64,000 bases of DNA from VRUE01 sp036266075 (GTDB taxonomy: Bacteria; Actinomycetota; Thermoleophilia; Solirubrobacterales; 70-9). Where the stretch lies: the NCBI GenBank assembly GCA_036266075.1, contig DATANV010000001.1, forward strand, positions 45,144 through 109,143, read 5' to 3'. The translations under genes and the position numbers were made by a program. Below the pieces are notes generated by a model. The model was not told the origin of the DNA and made no database searches. It worked only from the letters and a program-made list of their open reading frames with translations. Positions 11,310 through 18,559 of this stretch are shown here, piece by piece. Position 1 is the stretch's first letter, and every line of letters begins with the position of its first letter.

Positions 11310-11879
11310 GTGACGGTAAAAACAGCAGTGAGCAGATTTCAGATCCACGATGAGCTGACGGCGCCCGACGAGAGTGCCCCGCTGATCAAGAGCATCCAGG
11401 CCGCCGGCGGCGCGGTCACCAAGTTCGTCGGCGTCCTCGCCGGCGCCCCGGCCGTGCTGCGGGCTTACACGCGGATGCGCTCGGAGCTGCGCGGCGGTGT
11501 GCTGCCGCAGGCGACCCGCGAGCGGATCGCGCTGGCGGTGGCCGAGTACCGCAACGACGACTACAGCATTGCCCAGCACGCGAAATCGGCGCGGCGGGCG
11601 GGCCTCGGCCTGGATGAGGTCTCGCGGGCGCGCAGCTTCAGCTCCGGCGACGCCAAGGAGGCGGCCCTGCTCGCCTTCCTGCACGAGATCCTCGAGGCGG
11701 GCGACAACTATCCCCCGCAGCACCTGCACGAAGAGGCGCTCGAGATCGGCTGGAGCAACGAGGAGCTGCTCGAGGCGGTGGCGCATCTGGCGCTGAACGA
11801 GTTCCAGAGCCTGATCGCCTCGGCGGCGGCGCTGCCTAAAGACCAGGCGACGCCGGACGTGCTCCCTTCGGCCGCATAG
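11310..11879 (+). CDS. Carboxymuconolactone decarboxylase (AhpD-like) family protein lacking the cysteine pair
   Basis: 189 residues from GTG. The central helical region, with RERIALAVAEYRNDDYSIAQHAKSARRAG, is the CMD/AhpD core. In redox-active members this segment holds CxxC followed three residues later by His; here the cysteine positions are Asp83 and Ser86 while Glu79 and His90 remain. A peroxidase-reductase role is therefore unlikely; it may be a non-redox member. It stands alone, divergent from glnA, and is followed after 17 bp by palindromic element A1. Confidence 0.8.
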   Translation: MTVKTAVSRFQIHDELTAPDESAPLIKSIQAAGGAVTKFVGVLAGAPAVLRAYTRMRSELRGGVLPQATRERIALAVAEYRNDDYSIAQHAKSARRAGLGLDEVSRARSFSSGDAKEAALLAFLHEILEAGDNYPPQHLHEEALEIGWSNEELLEAVAHLALNEFQSLIASAAALPKDQATPDVLPSAA

Positions 11880-11896
11880 GAAGAGACACGTAGTCG

Positions 11897-12021
11897 CGAG
11901 AGGTGTAGGGGTACCGCTGCCGGGCGCTGGGTTTTTCGCCGGGCGGTGGTGCCTCTCTCGCTGAGTGGTCTGTGCGAAAAACGGGACGCCCCGCCCGGCA
12001 CCGGTACCCCTACACCTCTCG
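11897..12021. repeat. Palindromic element A1 (conserved-core family)
   Basis: Outer arms CGAGAGGTGTAGGGGTACCG (11897-11916) and its exact complement (12002-12021) enclose 85 nt. Within this, GCCGGGCG pairs with CGCCCGGC, TTTTTCGC (11932-11939) with GCGAAAAA (11974-11981), and the central sequence CTCTCGCTGA lies at 11955-11964. The same core, in the same orientation, recurs at 25139-25249 and 35742-35848 with unrelated outer arms. Each copy lies between a plus-strand gene on the left and a minus-strand gene on the right. Confidence 0.85.
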
Positions 12022-12078
12022 AACCTCCCGGCCGAGGAGAAACCACAGCCCAAGACCCCCGGGCTCTCAAGGGCGCCG

Positions 12079-12101
12079 AAAGCCCTAGGGCTAGAGCTTT
12101 T
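12079..12101. terminator. Possible small terminator
   Basis: AAAGC (12079-12083) and GCTTT (12096-12100) flank the palindrome AGCCCTAGGGCT, with a TTTT run at the end on the plus strand. It sits in the 107 bp between element A1 and the convergent gene ending at 12129. Weak; nothing else is recognised there. Confidence 0.3.
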
Positions 12102-12128
12102 CTGGGCCGGCTTGATGGAGCGCTGGCT

Positions 12129-12815
12129 TTATTCCTCTACTACGGTTGCCGTGTAGAGCAGGCGGGCGGTTGAGTAGAGGCAGCCGTAGGTGGCTCGCCG
12201 GCCAATCGTTTCCTGGGGCTGGCCCTGGCGGACGTCGGTGGTGTTGGTGCATTTGCCGGGTTCGCGGCTGGCGCGCCAGGAGTCTTGGGCGGTCAGGTCC
12301 TGGGCGAAGGCAGGAGCCCAGGTGGGGATCGTGAGGCCGACGACGTCCCCCGTTTCGACCTTGAGCGAAGCGCTGAAGCGGACCGTCTGGCCAAGATACG
12401 GCGTCAGCACATGGACCGAGCCCTGGCTGCGCAGGTTGTAGCGAGGCGGGTTAGTGCCTGGCACGCGGCGGAGGATCGCCAGGCGCGCCTCCGGCGGCGT
12501 CCCGAAGAAGCCGTTGAAGAAAGAGCGCTGCTGGTTGGTCGGCTGCGCGAGGGTCAGGGTCCACGACTTGACGCGGCCAGGCCGATTTACGCGAAAGGGC
12601 AGGCTCGACTGCGTGGTCGAGACCTGGAAGCCGGTGACGCTGCCAACCGCCTGACAGGGAAGCTCCGGACATGAGGGATCCGGCATCGTCGCGGTGCCGC
12701 CGAGGACCACGGTGGTCGTCGCCTTGCCCGCAGCCCCGCTGCCCGCCGCAAGCGGGATCAGCAGCGCCAGGGCGGCTGCAAGTGCGATCGCTGCTCTTTT
12801 CGAAGACCTCGACAT
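12129..12815 (-). CDS. Secreted protein of unknown function
   Basis: 228 residues. A clear signal peptide is present: basic start MSRSSKR, a hydrophobic stretch ending near residue 25 and a small-residue cleavage region GSGAAG. The mature part has no motif I recognise; it looks beta-rich (alternating VTGFQVSTTQSSLPFRV, VRFSASLKVETGDVVGLTIP) and has four cysteines that could form two disulfides. A GAGGAG Shine-Dalgarno lies upstream of the ATG. It is 78 bp downstream of the RlpA-like gene on the same strand, and could be in the same transcript. No function is proposed. Confidence 0.75.
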   Translation of the reverse strand: MSRSSKRAAIALAAALALLIPLAAGSGAAGKATTTVVLGGTATMPDPSCPELPCQAVGSVTGFQVSTTQSSLPFRVNRPGRVKSWTLTLAQPTNQQRSFFNGFFGTPPEARLAILRRVPGTNPPRYNLRSQGSVHVLTPYLGQTVRFSASLKVETGDVVGLTIPTWAPAFAQDLTAQDSWRASREPGKCTNTTDVRQGQPQETIGRRATYGCLYSTARLLYTATVVEE

Positions 12816-12892
12816 GCCCGTGCTCCTCTCGTGGACGCCTGTCCGAACGGCGGAAGACTAGCCGCAGACCCGGCCGTTACCGGCGGAAGACC

Positions 12893-13360
12893 CTAGCGGT
12901 CGGCACGGGCGTAGCTGAGGGCGACCGCGTAGCGGATGCGGCCGCTGCCGTCGAAGCCGAGCGCGCGGCGGGCGCCGTTGGTCAGATCCCAGTCGCTGCC
13001 GTTGGCGTAGGGCCCGCGGTCGATGACCCGGGTGACGAGCTCGCGGCCGCGATAGACGAACTTGACCGCGGTACCGCACGGCAGATCGCGGTGGGCGACG
13101 CCAACAGTCTGCGGCTGGAGCGTCTGGCCACAGGCCGTCTGCCGCCCGTAGAGGCCCGGTCCGTACCAGGTCGCGCCGGCGTAGCGGAAGGGGCTGAAGC
13201 TGAGATCGGCGCTGCTCGGTCCCGCCGAGGCGACCGGTGAGGCGCCACCGGTCTCGGCAGCCAAGGCCACAGGGGCAATCGCCAGGCTCGCCGCGACAAT
13301 CAGCAGCAGCGCGATCCAGCGTCGGTCTTTCCGCCCAGGGCGGTTCCTTGTTCTCTTCAT
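12893..13360 (-). CDS. RlpA-like double-psi beta-barrel secreted protein
   Basis: 155 residues. Signal peptide or N-terminal anchor at 15-34 (WIALLLIVAASLAIAPVALA). The mature domain is a double-psi beta-barrel as in RlpA and in resuscitation factor-associated proteins: ATWYGPGLYGRQTACGQTL, VGVAHRDLPCGTAVKF, VTRVIDRGPYANG and WDLTNGARRALGF. The Asp of DRGPY is the conserved catalytic-type residue, and two cysteines (in TACG and LPCG) may pair. Likely acts on or binds peptidoglycan outside the cell. It follows a c-di-AMP riboswitch, the usual arrangement for wall-remodelling proteins in actinobacteria. Confidence 0.88.
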   Translation of the reverse strand: MKRTRNRPGRKDRRWIALLLIVAASLAIAPVALAAETGGASPVASAGPSSADLSFSPFRYAGATWYGPGLYGRQTACGQTLQPQTVGVAHRDLPCGTAVKFVYRGRELVTRVIDRGPYANGSDWDLTNGARRALGFDGSGRIRYAVALSYARADR

Positions 13361-13364
13361 AGCT

Positions 13365-13495
13365 CTTTGCGACGCTTACGGGGTTAGCTGACGGGCTCGC
13401 GCTGAAAGAGCTGCGCTACGCGGCAGATGCCGGCGATTCGCCCCAACCGATGGGTCCCCCGCTCCTCGCGATATGTGGCGAAGATTCAGCGGAAG
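13365..13495 (-). promoter_or_regulatory. ydaO/yuaA-type c-di-AMP riboswitch
   Basis: On the minus strand the leader of the RlpA-like gene contains the conserved pieces of the ydaO class in order: GCGGGGGACCCA, GGGGCGAATC, then AGCCCGTCAGCTAACCCC followed by GTAAGCG, with a 5' CGCTGAATC segment able to close the outer helix. AGCTCTTT inside the aptamer can pair with AAAGAGCT lying just before the start codon, a possible switching helix. Identification rests on motif recall, not on a covariance search. c-di-AMP binding usually turns the downstream gene off. Confidence 0.85.
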
Positions 13496-13594
13496 TTGGC
13501 GGCACGTTAGCAAACGCTAAGACAGAAAAGCGTGCAAGGGTCTCATAGGCGCTGCGACACCCTCCAGCGACGCATCCCACGCCTGAAGGCACGA

Positions 13595-13620
13595 GAGAGG
13601 GCCCCTCTCGGGGCCCTCTC
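13595..13620 (-). terminator. Hairpin at the 3' end of rnpB
   Basis: GAGAGGGCCCC (13595-13605), loop TCTC, and GGGGCCCTCTC (13610-13620) form a perfect 11-bp hairpin directly after the 3' end of RNase P RNA. There is no U-run, as is common for terminators in GC-rich actinobacteria. Confidence 0.7.
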
Positions 13621-13984
13621 CAGGCGGGCCTGTAAGCCGGATCCTGTCGTGAACGACCATCTATCTCGCCGGGAGTCCCGGCGGGGCCTTGCGGCCCTGC
13701 GGCCTACCTGGATCTCGCCGGGCAGGGTCGACGATCCCGTTTGGCCTTGCACCGGGCGGGGTTTGCCTGGCCGCCGCGTCGCCGCGGCGCCGGTGCGCTC
13801 TTACCGCACCATTTCACCTTTGCCTGTACGCGGCTCACGTGTGGCCGCGCCATCGGCCGTGTGTTTCTGTGGCACTTTCCCGCGGGTTTCCCCGGGTGGG
13901 CGTTACCCACCGCCCTCGCCCTCTGGTGTCCGGACTTTCCTCGAGGGGTTTTCTCTCCCCCCGCGGTCGTTCAGCCCGCCCCTC
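13621..13984 (-). ncRNA. rnpB: RNase P RNA, bacterial type A
   Basis: The minus strand contains the near-universal CRI-type segment GAGGAAAGTCCGGACACC close to the 5' end and AGATAGATGGTCGTTCACGA with GGATCCGGCTTAC near the 3' end, the paired P4 and J regions of bacterial RNase P RNA. The ends GGCGGGCT and AGGCCCGCC can form P1, giving a length of about 364 nt. Boundaries are estimated from that pairing. It is transcribed toward the riboswitch and RlpA gene but ends at a strong hairpin. Confidence 0.93.
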
Positions 13985-14016
13985 GATGGTAGCGCCGCCA
14001 CCGCCGAATCCGTCGA

Positions 14017-14605
14017 ATGTCCTGGGACGCGATGCCGGTTGCCGTCATCACCGGGGCGGGCAGCGGCTTCAGCCGCGCCATCGCCGCCGACCTGGCCCGC
14101 CGCGGATACACCGTCCGAGCGACCGACATCGATGCCGAGGCGGCAGAGCGCGCCGGCGGGACCTCTGCGTCAACAGCGCCGGCGTGCTGGTCACCGGCCC
14201 GACCTGGGCGCAAAGGGACGAGGCGCGCAGGACGATGCTGGAGGTCAACGCGCTCGGCACGATGAACGGCACCGTCGCCCGCGCTGGAGGGGATGCTCCC
14301 GGCCGGCCGCGGTCACATCGTCAACGTCACCTCCCTCGCCGGCATCGTCGCCGCGCCGGGCTCGTTCTCCGGCCACCTGCTCACCGCCGAGCAGGTGGCA
14401 AGTGCGGTCGGCGGCCTCGTCGAGAGGCCGCGTCCACTGCTGGTAGTGCCACGCTGGCGCGGCCCGCTGCTGCGCCTCTTCGATTTCTTCCCCCGGCTCG
14501 CGGTGCGCCTGCTGCCGCTGGTGATGCGCGACGCCCTCCGCAGGCAACGCCGCTACAAGAAGCTCATCGAGTCAGGAAGATGGCCCTCAGGGGCCCGGCC
14601 GCCGA
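14017..14605 (+). pseudogene. Decayed short-chain dehydrogenase/reductase
   Basis: SDR sequence is recognisable in three different reading frames. The first (from ATG 14017) gives VAVITGAGSGFSRAIAADLARRGY with the glycine-rich NAD(P) site. It then shifts near 14160 to DLCVNSAGVLVTGPTW and LEVNALGTMNGTV, and shifts again near 14285 to RGHIVNVTSLAGIVAAPGSFS. The expected YxxxK catalytic segment is missing; the sequence jumps to a C-terminal part (LLTAEQVASAVGGLV to about 14590). Two frameshifts plus an internal deletion make it non-functional. It ends next to the 3' end of lexA. Confidence 0.85.
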
Positions 14606-14611
14606 TCCCCG

Positions 14612-15226
14612 TCAAACTTTTCTCAGGACGCCGATTACACGGCCGAGGACCGTTACCTCGGCCGAACGGATCGGTTCCATCGCGGCGTTCTCAGGCTGCA
14701 GACGGATGTGGTCGCTCTCGCGGAAGTAGCGCTTGACCGTCGCCTCGTCGCCGAGCAGGGCGACGACGATCGCGCCGTCGCCCGCTTCCTCGGCCGGGCG
14801 GACGACGACGTAGTCGTCCTCGAAGATCCCAGCTTCCTTCATGCTTTCGCCACGCACGCGGAGGACGTAATCGCCGTCCTCGCCGCCGATCACGTCGGGG
14901 ATCTCGATGTATTCCTCGATGTTCTCCTCGGCGAGAATCGGCTCGCCGGCGGCTACGTGGCCGACCAGGGGCAGCCCGCCGCCGGGCATGATCGTCCGCT
15001 TGGCGCGGTCGAAGAGCAGCTCGATCGCCCGTGGTTTGGTCGGGTCGCGGCGCAGCAGCCCGATCTTCTCCAGATTCGCCAGGTGAGCGTGCACAGTCGA
15101 GGAGGAGTGCAGGCCCACCGCCTTGCCGATCTCCCGCACGGTCGGCGGATAGCCCGTCTTCTCCGCATAGCGGCGGATGAAGTCGAAGATCTCCTTCTGC
15201 CTCTTGGTCAGGTCCAGATCCACCAC
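14612..15226 (-). CDS. lexA: LexA repressor (SOS response)
   Basis: 204 residues from GTG 15226 (GTG 15223 is also possible; GGAGGAGGA lies just upstream). N-terminal winged HTH (1-70) with KRQKEIFDFI and a recognition region HSSSTVHAHLANLEKIG. C-terminal S24 autoprotease domain: cleavage site Ala93-Gly94 in HVAAGEP, catalytic Ser128 in RGESMKEAG, and Lys165 in LGDEATVKRYF. RecA-stimulated self-cleavage would relieve repression of DNA repair genes. An SOS box 41 bp upstream indicates autoregulation. The frame extends upstream, but that extension overlaps tRNA-Leu and is not credible. Confidence 0.96.
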   Translation of the reverse strand: MVDLDLTKRQKEIFDFIRRYAEKTGYPPTVREIGKAVGLHSSSTVHAHLANLEKIGLLRRDPTKPRAIELLFDRAKRTIMPGGGLPLVGHVAAGEPILAEENIEEYIEIPDVIGGEDGDYVLRVRGESMKEAGIFEDDYVVVRPAEEAGDGAIVVALLGDEATVKRYFRESDHIRLQPENAAMEPIRSAEVTVLGRVIGVLRKV

Positions 15227-15266
15227 CGAGCCATCCTCCTCCTCGCCGGCACCGCCGGAAGCCGTT

Positions 15267-15280
15267 CGAACACCTGTTCG
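15267..15280. promoter_or_regulatory. LexA binding site (SOS box)
   Basis: CGAACACCTGTTCG matches the actinobacterial/Gram-positive SOS box CGAAC-N4-GTTCG at every conserved position. It is 41 bp upstream of the lexA start codon and lies between lexA and the divergent tRNA-Leu gene. Confidence 0.88.
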
Positions 15281-15388
15281 CAGGCTACCGCCCCCTGCGG
15301 ACGCGTGCAACTCCGGGACAGCTCCGGCAAGGTACGACCCGGCCACGAGCCACGCCGCCGTCGAACATCTAGAATCGACCGCCCACGA

Positions 15389-15474
15389 GCGGCTGTGGCG
15401 GAACTGGTAGACGCGCAAGGTTGAGGGCCTTGTGCCCCTTACGGGGCGTGATGGTTCGACTCCATTCAGCCGCA
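15389..15474 (+). tRNA. tRNA-Leu (anticodon GAG)
   Basis: GCGGCTG pairs with CAGCCGC to close the acceptor. The D-arm contains GGAACTGGTAGACGC, the anticodon stem AAGG/CCTT encloses TTGAGGG with anticodon GAG, a long class II variable arm (GTGCCCCTTACGGGGCG) follows, and the T-arm holds GGTTCGACTCC. CCA is not encoded. About 86 nt. Confidence 0.95.
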
Positions 15475-15576
15475 TCATCGAACCTGGAAGTTGGCGAGGA
15501 CCCGCCGCGATTGCGGCGGGCTCGCGTTCCGGGTTTTCCCGGACACGAAGGTGCGTCGGGGGATTACGCTTCCCTC

Positions 15577-16005
15577 TTGACTGGCGCGGGGATCCGGGTG
15601 CGTAGATGCGAGCGGCGCGACGTACCAGAGGTCTTGGCGTTGTGGGCGCAGGCGCGCAGTGAGCATGCGAGCACTCCCGACTGCGTCGACGACGTAGAAC
15701 GCCTGGTGGCGGATTCCCCGGCTGCCCTGCTCGTAGCCGAGCGAGATGGCGCCATCGTCGGTGCCCTGATCGCCGCCTGGGACGGATGGCGGGGAAACAT
15801 GTACAGGCTTGCGGTTCGTGACGATTGCCGGCGGGAACGCATCGGCATCGCGCTGACCCGTGCCGGCGAGGAATACTTGCGCGGATGTGGCGCCACCCGC
15901 GTGACCGCCCTGGTTGCCTTCGAGGACGAGGCTGCGGCAACCTTTTGGGAGTCCGCCGGCTACCCGCTGGATCCGGTGATCGGCCGGCGGGTCCGCAACC
16001 TCTAG
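15577..16005 (+). CDS. GNAT family N-acetyltransferase
   Basis: About 142 residues. Motif A of the GNAT fold is seen as YRLAVRDDCRRERIGIALTRAGEEYL, with the R-x-x-x-x-G/A loop for acetyl-CoA; the preceding strand ALLVAERDGAIVGALIAA and the final segment FWESAGYPLDPVIGRR fit as well. The frame is open back into tRNA-Leu, so the start is uncertain: TTG 15577 is used here, with GTG 15598 (VRRCERRDVPEVL) equally possible. Substrate unknown. Confidence 0.8.
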   Translation: MTGAGIRVRRCERRDVPEVLALWAQARSEHASTPDCVDDVERLVADSPAALLVAERDGAIVGALIAAWDGWRGNMYRLAVRDDCRRERIGIALTRAGEEYLRGCGATRVTALVAFEDEAAATFWESAGYPLDPVIGRRVRNL

Positions 16006-16050
16006 ACCTGGGCGTCGGGGCGGGATCGCAGACCGAACAGGTCCAGGGGG

Positions 16051-16410
16051 GTGCCGGGTCGAACGCTGGTGCTCAGCCGCGTGGCGGTGGAGCCCGGGGC
16101 GGAGCTGCCGGTCCACCATCATCTCGGGACGCAGGTTGCGCGGATCCAGGCCGGCGTGCTCGACTACACGGTGCGGCGCGGCAATGTGGTGGTGCGGCAA
16201 GGTCAATCCGACGGGGAACCTCGGGTCGTGCGCAGGATCGTCGCCGGCCAGACCGCCCATTTGACCGCCGGCGATTGGATCGTCGAGCAGCCCTCCGACA
16301 TCCACCAAGCGACGAACCGCGGACGCGATGTCGTGATCATCTACATCGCGACCCTGCTGAGGAGCGGCGCGCCGCCGTCGACGCCGGTGACGCTGCCCGC
16401 GAGTGGCTGA
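16051..16410 (+). CDS. Small cupin-domain protein
   Basis: 119 residues from GTG, with AGGGG just upstream. A single cupin barrel is suggested by the first motif PGAELPVHHHLGTQVARIQAG (a three-His run and the Gln/Glu-type position) and a later GDWIVEQPSDIHQATNRG with the last His ligand. A metal site is probable. No signal peptide. It sits between an acetyltransferase and pdxH, with no evident pathway link. Confidence 0.72.
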   Translation: MPGRTLVLSRVAVEPGAELPVHHHLGTQVARIQAGVLDYTVRRGNVVVRQGQSDGEPRVVRRIVAGQTAHLTAGDWIVEQPSDIHQATNRGRDVVIIYIATLLRSGAPPSTPVTLPASG

Positions 16411-16460
16411 CTCCCCTGCGGTGGGTGCCGGAACTCACGGCCGGCTCCGCACCCAGCAAA

Positions 16461-16466
16461 TACCCT
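16461..16466 (+). promoter_or_regulatory. -10 box of a leaderless pdxH transcript
   Basis: TACCCT ends 6 nt before the ATG at 16473 and no Shine-Dalgarno sequence is present, the same arrangement as at many other genes in this window. No clear -35 box is visible. Confidence 0.5.
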
Positions 16467-16472
16467 CGCCGC

Positions 16473-17078
16473 ATGTCACGCGACGATCACCACGCGTCAG
16501 TCAACGCCCCCGACCCCCTGGGCGAGCTGCGGGGCTGGATCGAGGAGGCGCGCTCTCAGGGCCTGCCCCAGCCGGCTTCGGCGGCGTTCGTCACGGTTGG
16601 GGCCGAGGGTCGCCCGTCGGCCCGCACGGTGACGGTGAAGCGGGTCGAGGACCAGACGCTTGTCTTCAGCACGGCGCTGTGGACGCGCAAGGCGCGGGAG
16701 GCGCACGCGAACCCGCAGGTCGCCCTGCTCTTCCACTGGCCTTCGCTGGAACGCCAGGCGCATGTCACCGGCGAGGCGTCCCTCGCCGAGCGTTCTCTGG
16801 CCGAGGAGCTGTTCGCCGAGCGCGATCTCTTCCACCAGCTGCAGACGGTCGTCTCCCGTCAAGGCGAACCGATCGACGACCTCGAGCCATTGCGCGACCG
16901 CCTGCGGCACCTAGCCGAGGTGCAGGAGGCTCCCCCCGCCTGCCCGCCCGATTGGGGGGCGCTGCGGATCCGACCCAACGCGATCGAGCTATGGGAGGAA
17001 GCCGAGGACCGCATCCACCGCCGCCGCCTCTTCAGCCGCGACGGGGACGGCTGGGCCGTGACCCTGCTCTCGCCCTAA
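16473..17078 (+). CDS. pdxH: Pyridoxamine 5'-phosphate oxidase
   Basis: 201 residues. FMN-dependent oxidase that makes pyridoxal phosphate. The order of motifs matches PdxH: RTVTVKRVEDQTLVFST (FMN phosphate contacts), SRK-equivalent WTRKAREAHANPQVALLFHW, LERQAHVTGEA, and the dimerisation C-terminus WGALRIRPNAIELWEEAEDRIHRRRLF. The ATG was chosen because the upstream frame extension overlaps the cupin gene and because a -10 box ends 6 nt before it. Its stop codon overlaps the end of the decayed DUF2252 gene on the other strand. Confidence 0.88.
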   Translation: MSRDDHHASVNAPDPLGELRGWIEEARSQGLPQPASAAFVTVGAEGRPSARTVTVKRVEDQTLVFSTALWTRKAREAHANPQVALLFHWPSLERQAHVTGEASLAERSLAEELFAERDLFHQLQTVVSRQGEPIDDLEPLRDRLRHLAEVQEAPPACPPDWGALRIRPNAIELWEEAEDRIHRRRLFSRDGDGWAVTLLSP

Positions 17079-18092
17079 GCGGCCTTCGGGTCGGTGGCAA
17101 CCGCCACCCGCCCCTCGCGGATCGCATCGCCGAGCGCCGTGTGGTCGCGTTCGTTCTGGTCGGCGTAGGACTCGGCGAACTCGGCCATGGCTTCGTCGAA
17201 GGTCGTCCCCTTGCCCAGGTAGGCGGAGATCGCGATGCGGTCGCCGCCGCGCGCGTGGGCGTGGGCCAGGGTGGTACCGCAGATCTCGGCGTAGGCGGCC
17301 AGCGCGCGGGGGTTCATCCGCTCGATCCGGGCCGAGCCCTTCGCGTCCCAAGGCTGGCGCACGTAGTACTAGCGCGGCTCGCCGTCGACGCCGGTCGCCG
17401 TCACCCAACCGAGCAGGATGTCGCTCGACTCCGGGATCAGCCGCTGACCCTGGACGGCCCGCTCGCCCTGGTGGGCGTAAGCACTGGGCGCCGCGTGAGG
17501 CTCCAGCACCGAGCGCTGCGCTTCCTTGATCTGCAGGAAGAGGGGGTCGCGCTCGTCGCGGCCGAGCATCAGCACAATCCACGCGAGCCTTGAGGTCGGG
17601 CTCGTCGCCGACCGCGGAGAGCCAGCGGGCGGCGATCGCCTCGGCGTCGAGGCGCTGGTACCAGACTTCGAGGTTGCCCATCGCCGCAAGATGCCGCATC
17701 GAGCGGCCACTCCCACGGCCCGGCAAGGTCTCGTCGAAGTCGTGAAGGTCGAAGAGCAGGGTCCGCTCGGGCGAGGCGAAGCCGCCGAAGTTGAAGAGGA
17801 GGGCGTCGCCGCAGAGCTGCGCCGTGAAGCCGCTGTGCGGCGTTCCGGCCAGGTCCGCCGCCATACCGCGGCAGCGCCCCGGTAGAAGGCGAAGGCGAGG
17901 CCGACATGCGGCCGTAGCGCAGTGGCAACAGCTCGCCGACCCGGGAACAGCCTGCGCCTCGAGCAGGCCAATCGGATCGGAGCGATCGCCGGCCGGCTCC
18001 CATTCGCCGTGCGTGGAGCGAGGCGCCCTGGTTCGGGCCGCCTTGCCGGCGGCGGTGCGCTCGGCGGGCGAGGAAGGGCTGCTGGACAACAC
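17075..18092 (-). pseudogene. Decayed DUF2252 family gene
   Basis: Fragments typical of DUF2252 occur in correct order but in changing frames: HGEWEPAGDRSDPIGLLEAQ, ELLPLRYGRM, FAFYRGAAAV, TAQLCGDALLFNFGGFASPE with LHDFDETLPG, then FLQIKEAQRSVLEP with GQRLIPESSDILLGW, and finally IERMNPRALAAYAEICG to YADQNERDHTALGDAI. I count at least four frameshifts, an in-frame TAG near 17371 between GEPR and YYVRQPWD, and a missing middle section (the family is about 430-460 residues; about 340 codons remain). The gene is non-functional. Confidence 0.88.
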
Positions 18093-18127
18093 GCGTGTTA
18101 GCGTCGCACGGTGCGCGGGAGGACGAG

Positions 18128-18559
18128 ATGAGGGCGCTGGTGCAGCGGGTCAGCCAGGCCGCCGTCGACGTCGAGGGCGAGCGGGTGGCGCAGATCGGCC
18201 CGGGCTTACTGGTGCTGCTCGGCGTCCGCGCCGGCGACGGCGCCGAGGACGCCGATCGGCTCGCCGCGAAGGTGCGGGCGCTGCGGATCTTCGACGACGC
18301 CGAGGGACGGATGAATGAGCCGCTCGGCGAGCGCGAGGTGCTCTGCGTCAGCCAGTTCACCCTTTACGGCGATACCAGCAAGGGCAACCGCCCCAGCTAC
18401 ATCGAAGCCGCTCCGGCCGCCGAGGCGGAGCCACTCTACGACCGCTTCTGCGAGCGCCTCGACGCGGCGAAGGGCGTCTTCGGCGCCTGCATGGGCGTCG
18501 CCCTCGTCAACGACGGCCCGGTGACGCTGATGCTCGAGTCTCAAGACCCATTACGGTGA
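18128..18559 (+). CDS. dtd: D-aminoacyl-tRNA deacylase
   Basis: 143 residues, family length. It hydrolyses D-aminoacyl-tRNAs in the cytosol. Start MRALVQRVSQAAVDV is characteristic; the signature SQFTLYGDTSKGNRPSY holds the active-site region, and the C-terminal NDGPVTLMLES has the conserved GPVT loop that binds the substrate. A 12-bp palindrome AACACGCGTGTT (18088-18099) lies 28 bp before the ATG. Its stop codon overlaps the next gene's possible GTG start. Confidence 0.95.
   Translation: MRALVQRVSQAAVDVEGERVAQIGPGLLVLLGVRAGDGAEDADRLAAKVRALRIFDDAEGRMNEPLGEREVLCVSQFTLYGDTSKGNRPSYIEAAPAAEAEPLYDRFCERLDAAKGVFGACMGVALVNDGPVTLMLESQDPLR

Noticed and set aside
11897..12021. Element A1 as an ordinary Rho-independent terminator
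   Set aside because: The U-run lies inside the structure and the 60-70 nt core is conserved by sequence in three places, which a simple terminator would not need.
14612..15940. 442-codon extension of the lexA frame
   Set aside because: The upstream part overlaps the SOS box, tRNA-Leu and an acetyltransferase gene; LexA proteins start at the HTH, so GTG 15226 is used.
18088..18099. 12-bp palindrome AACACGCGTGTT before dtd as an operator
   Set aside because: A self-complementary 12-mer in GC-rich DNA is not unusual and no second copy or regulator nearby supports it.
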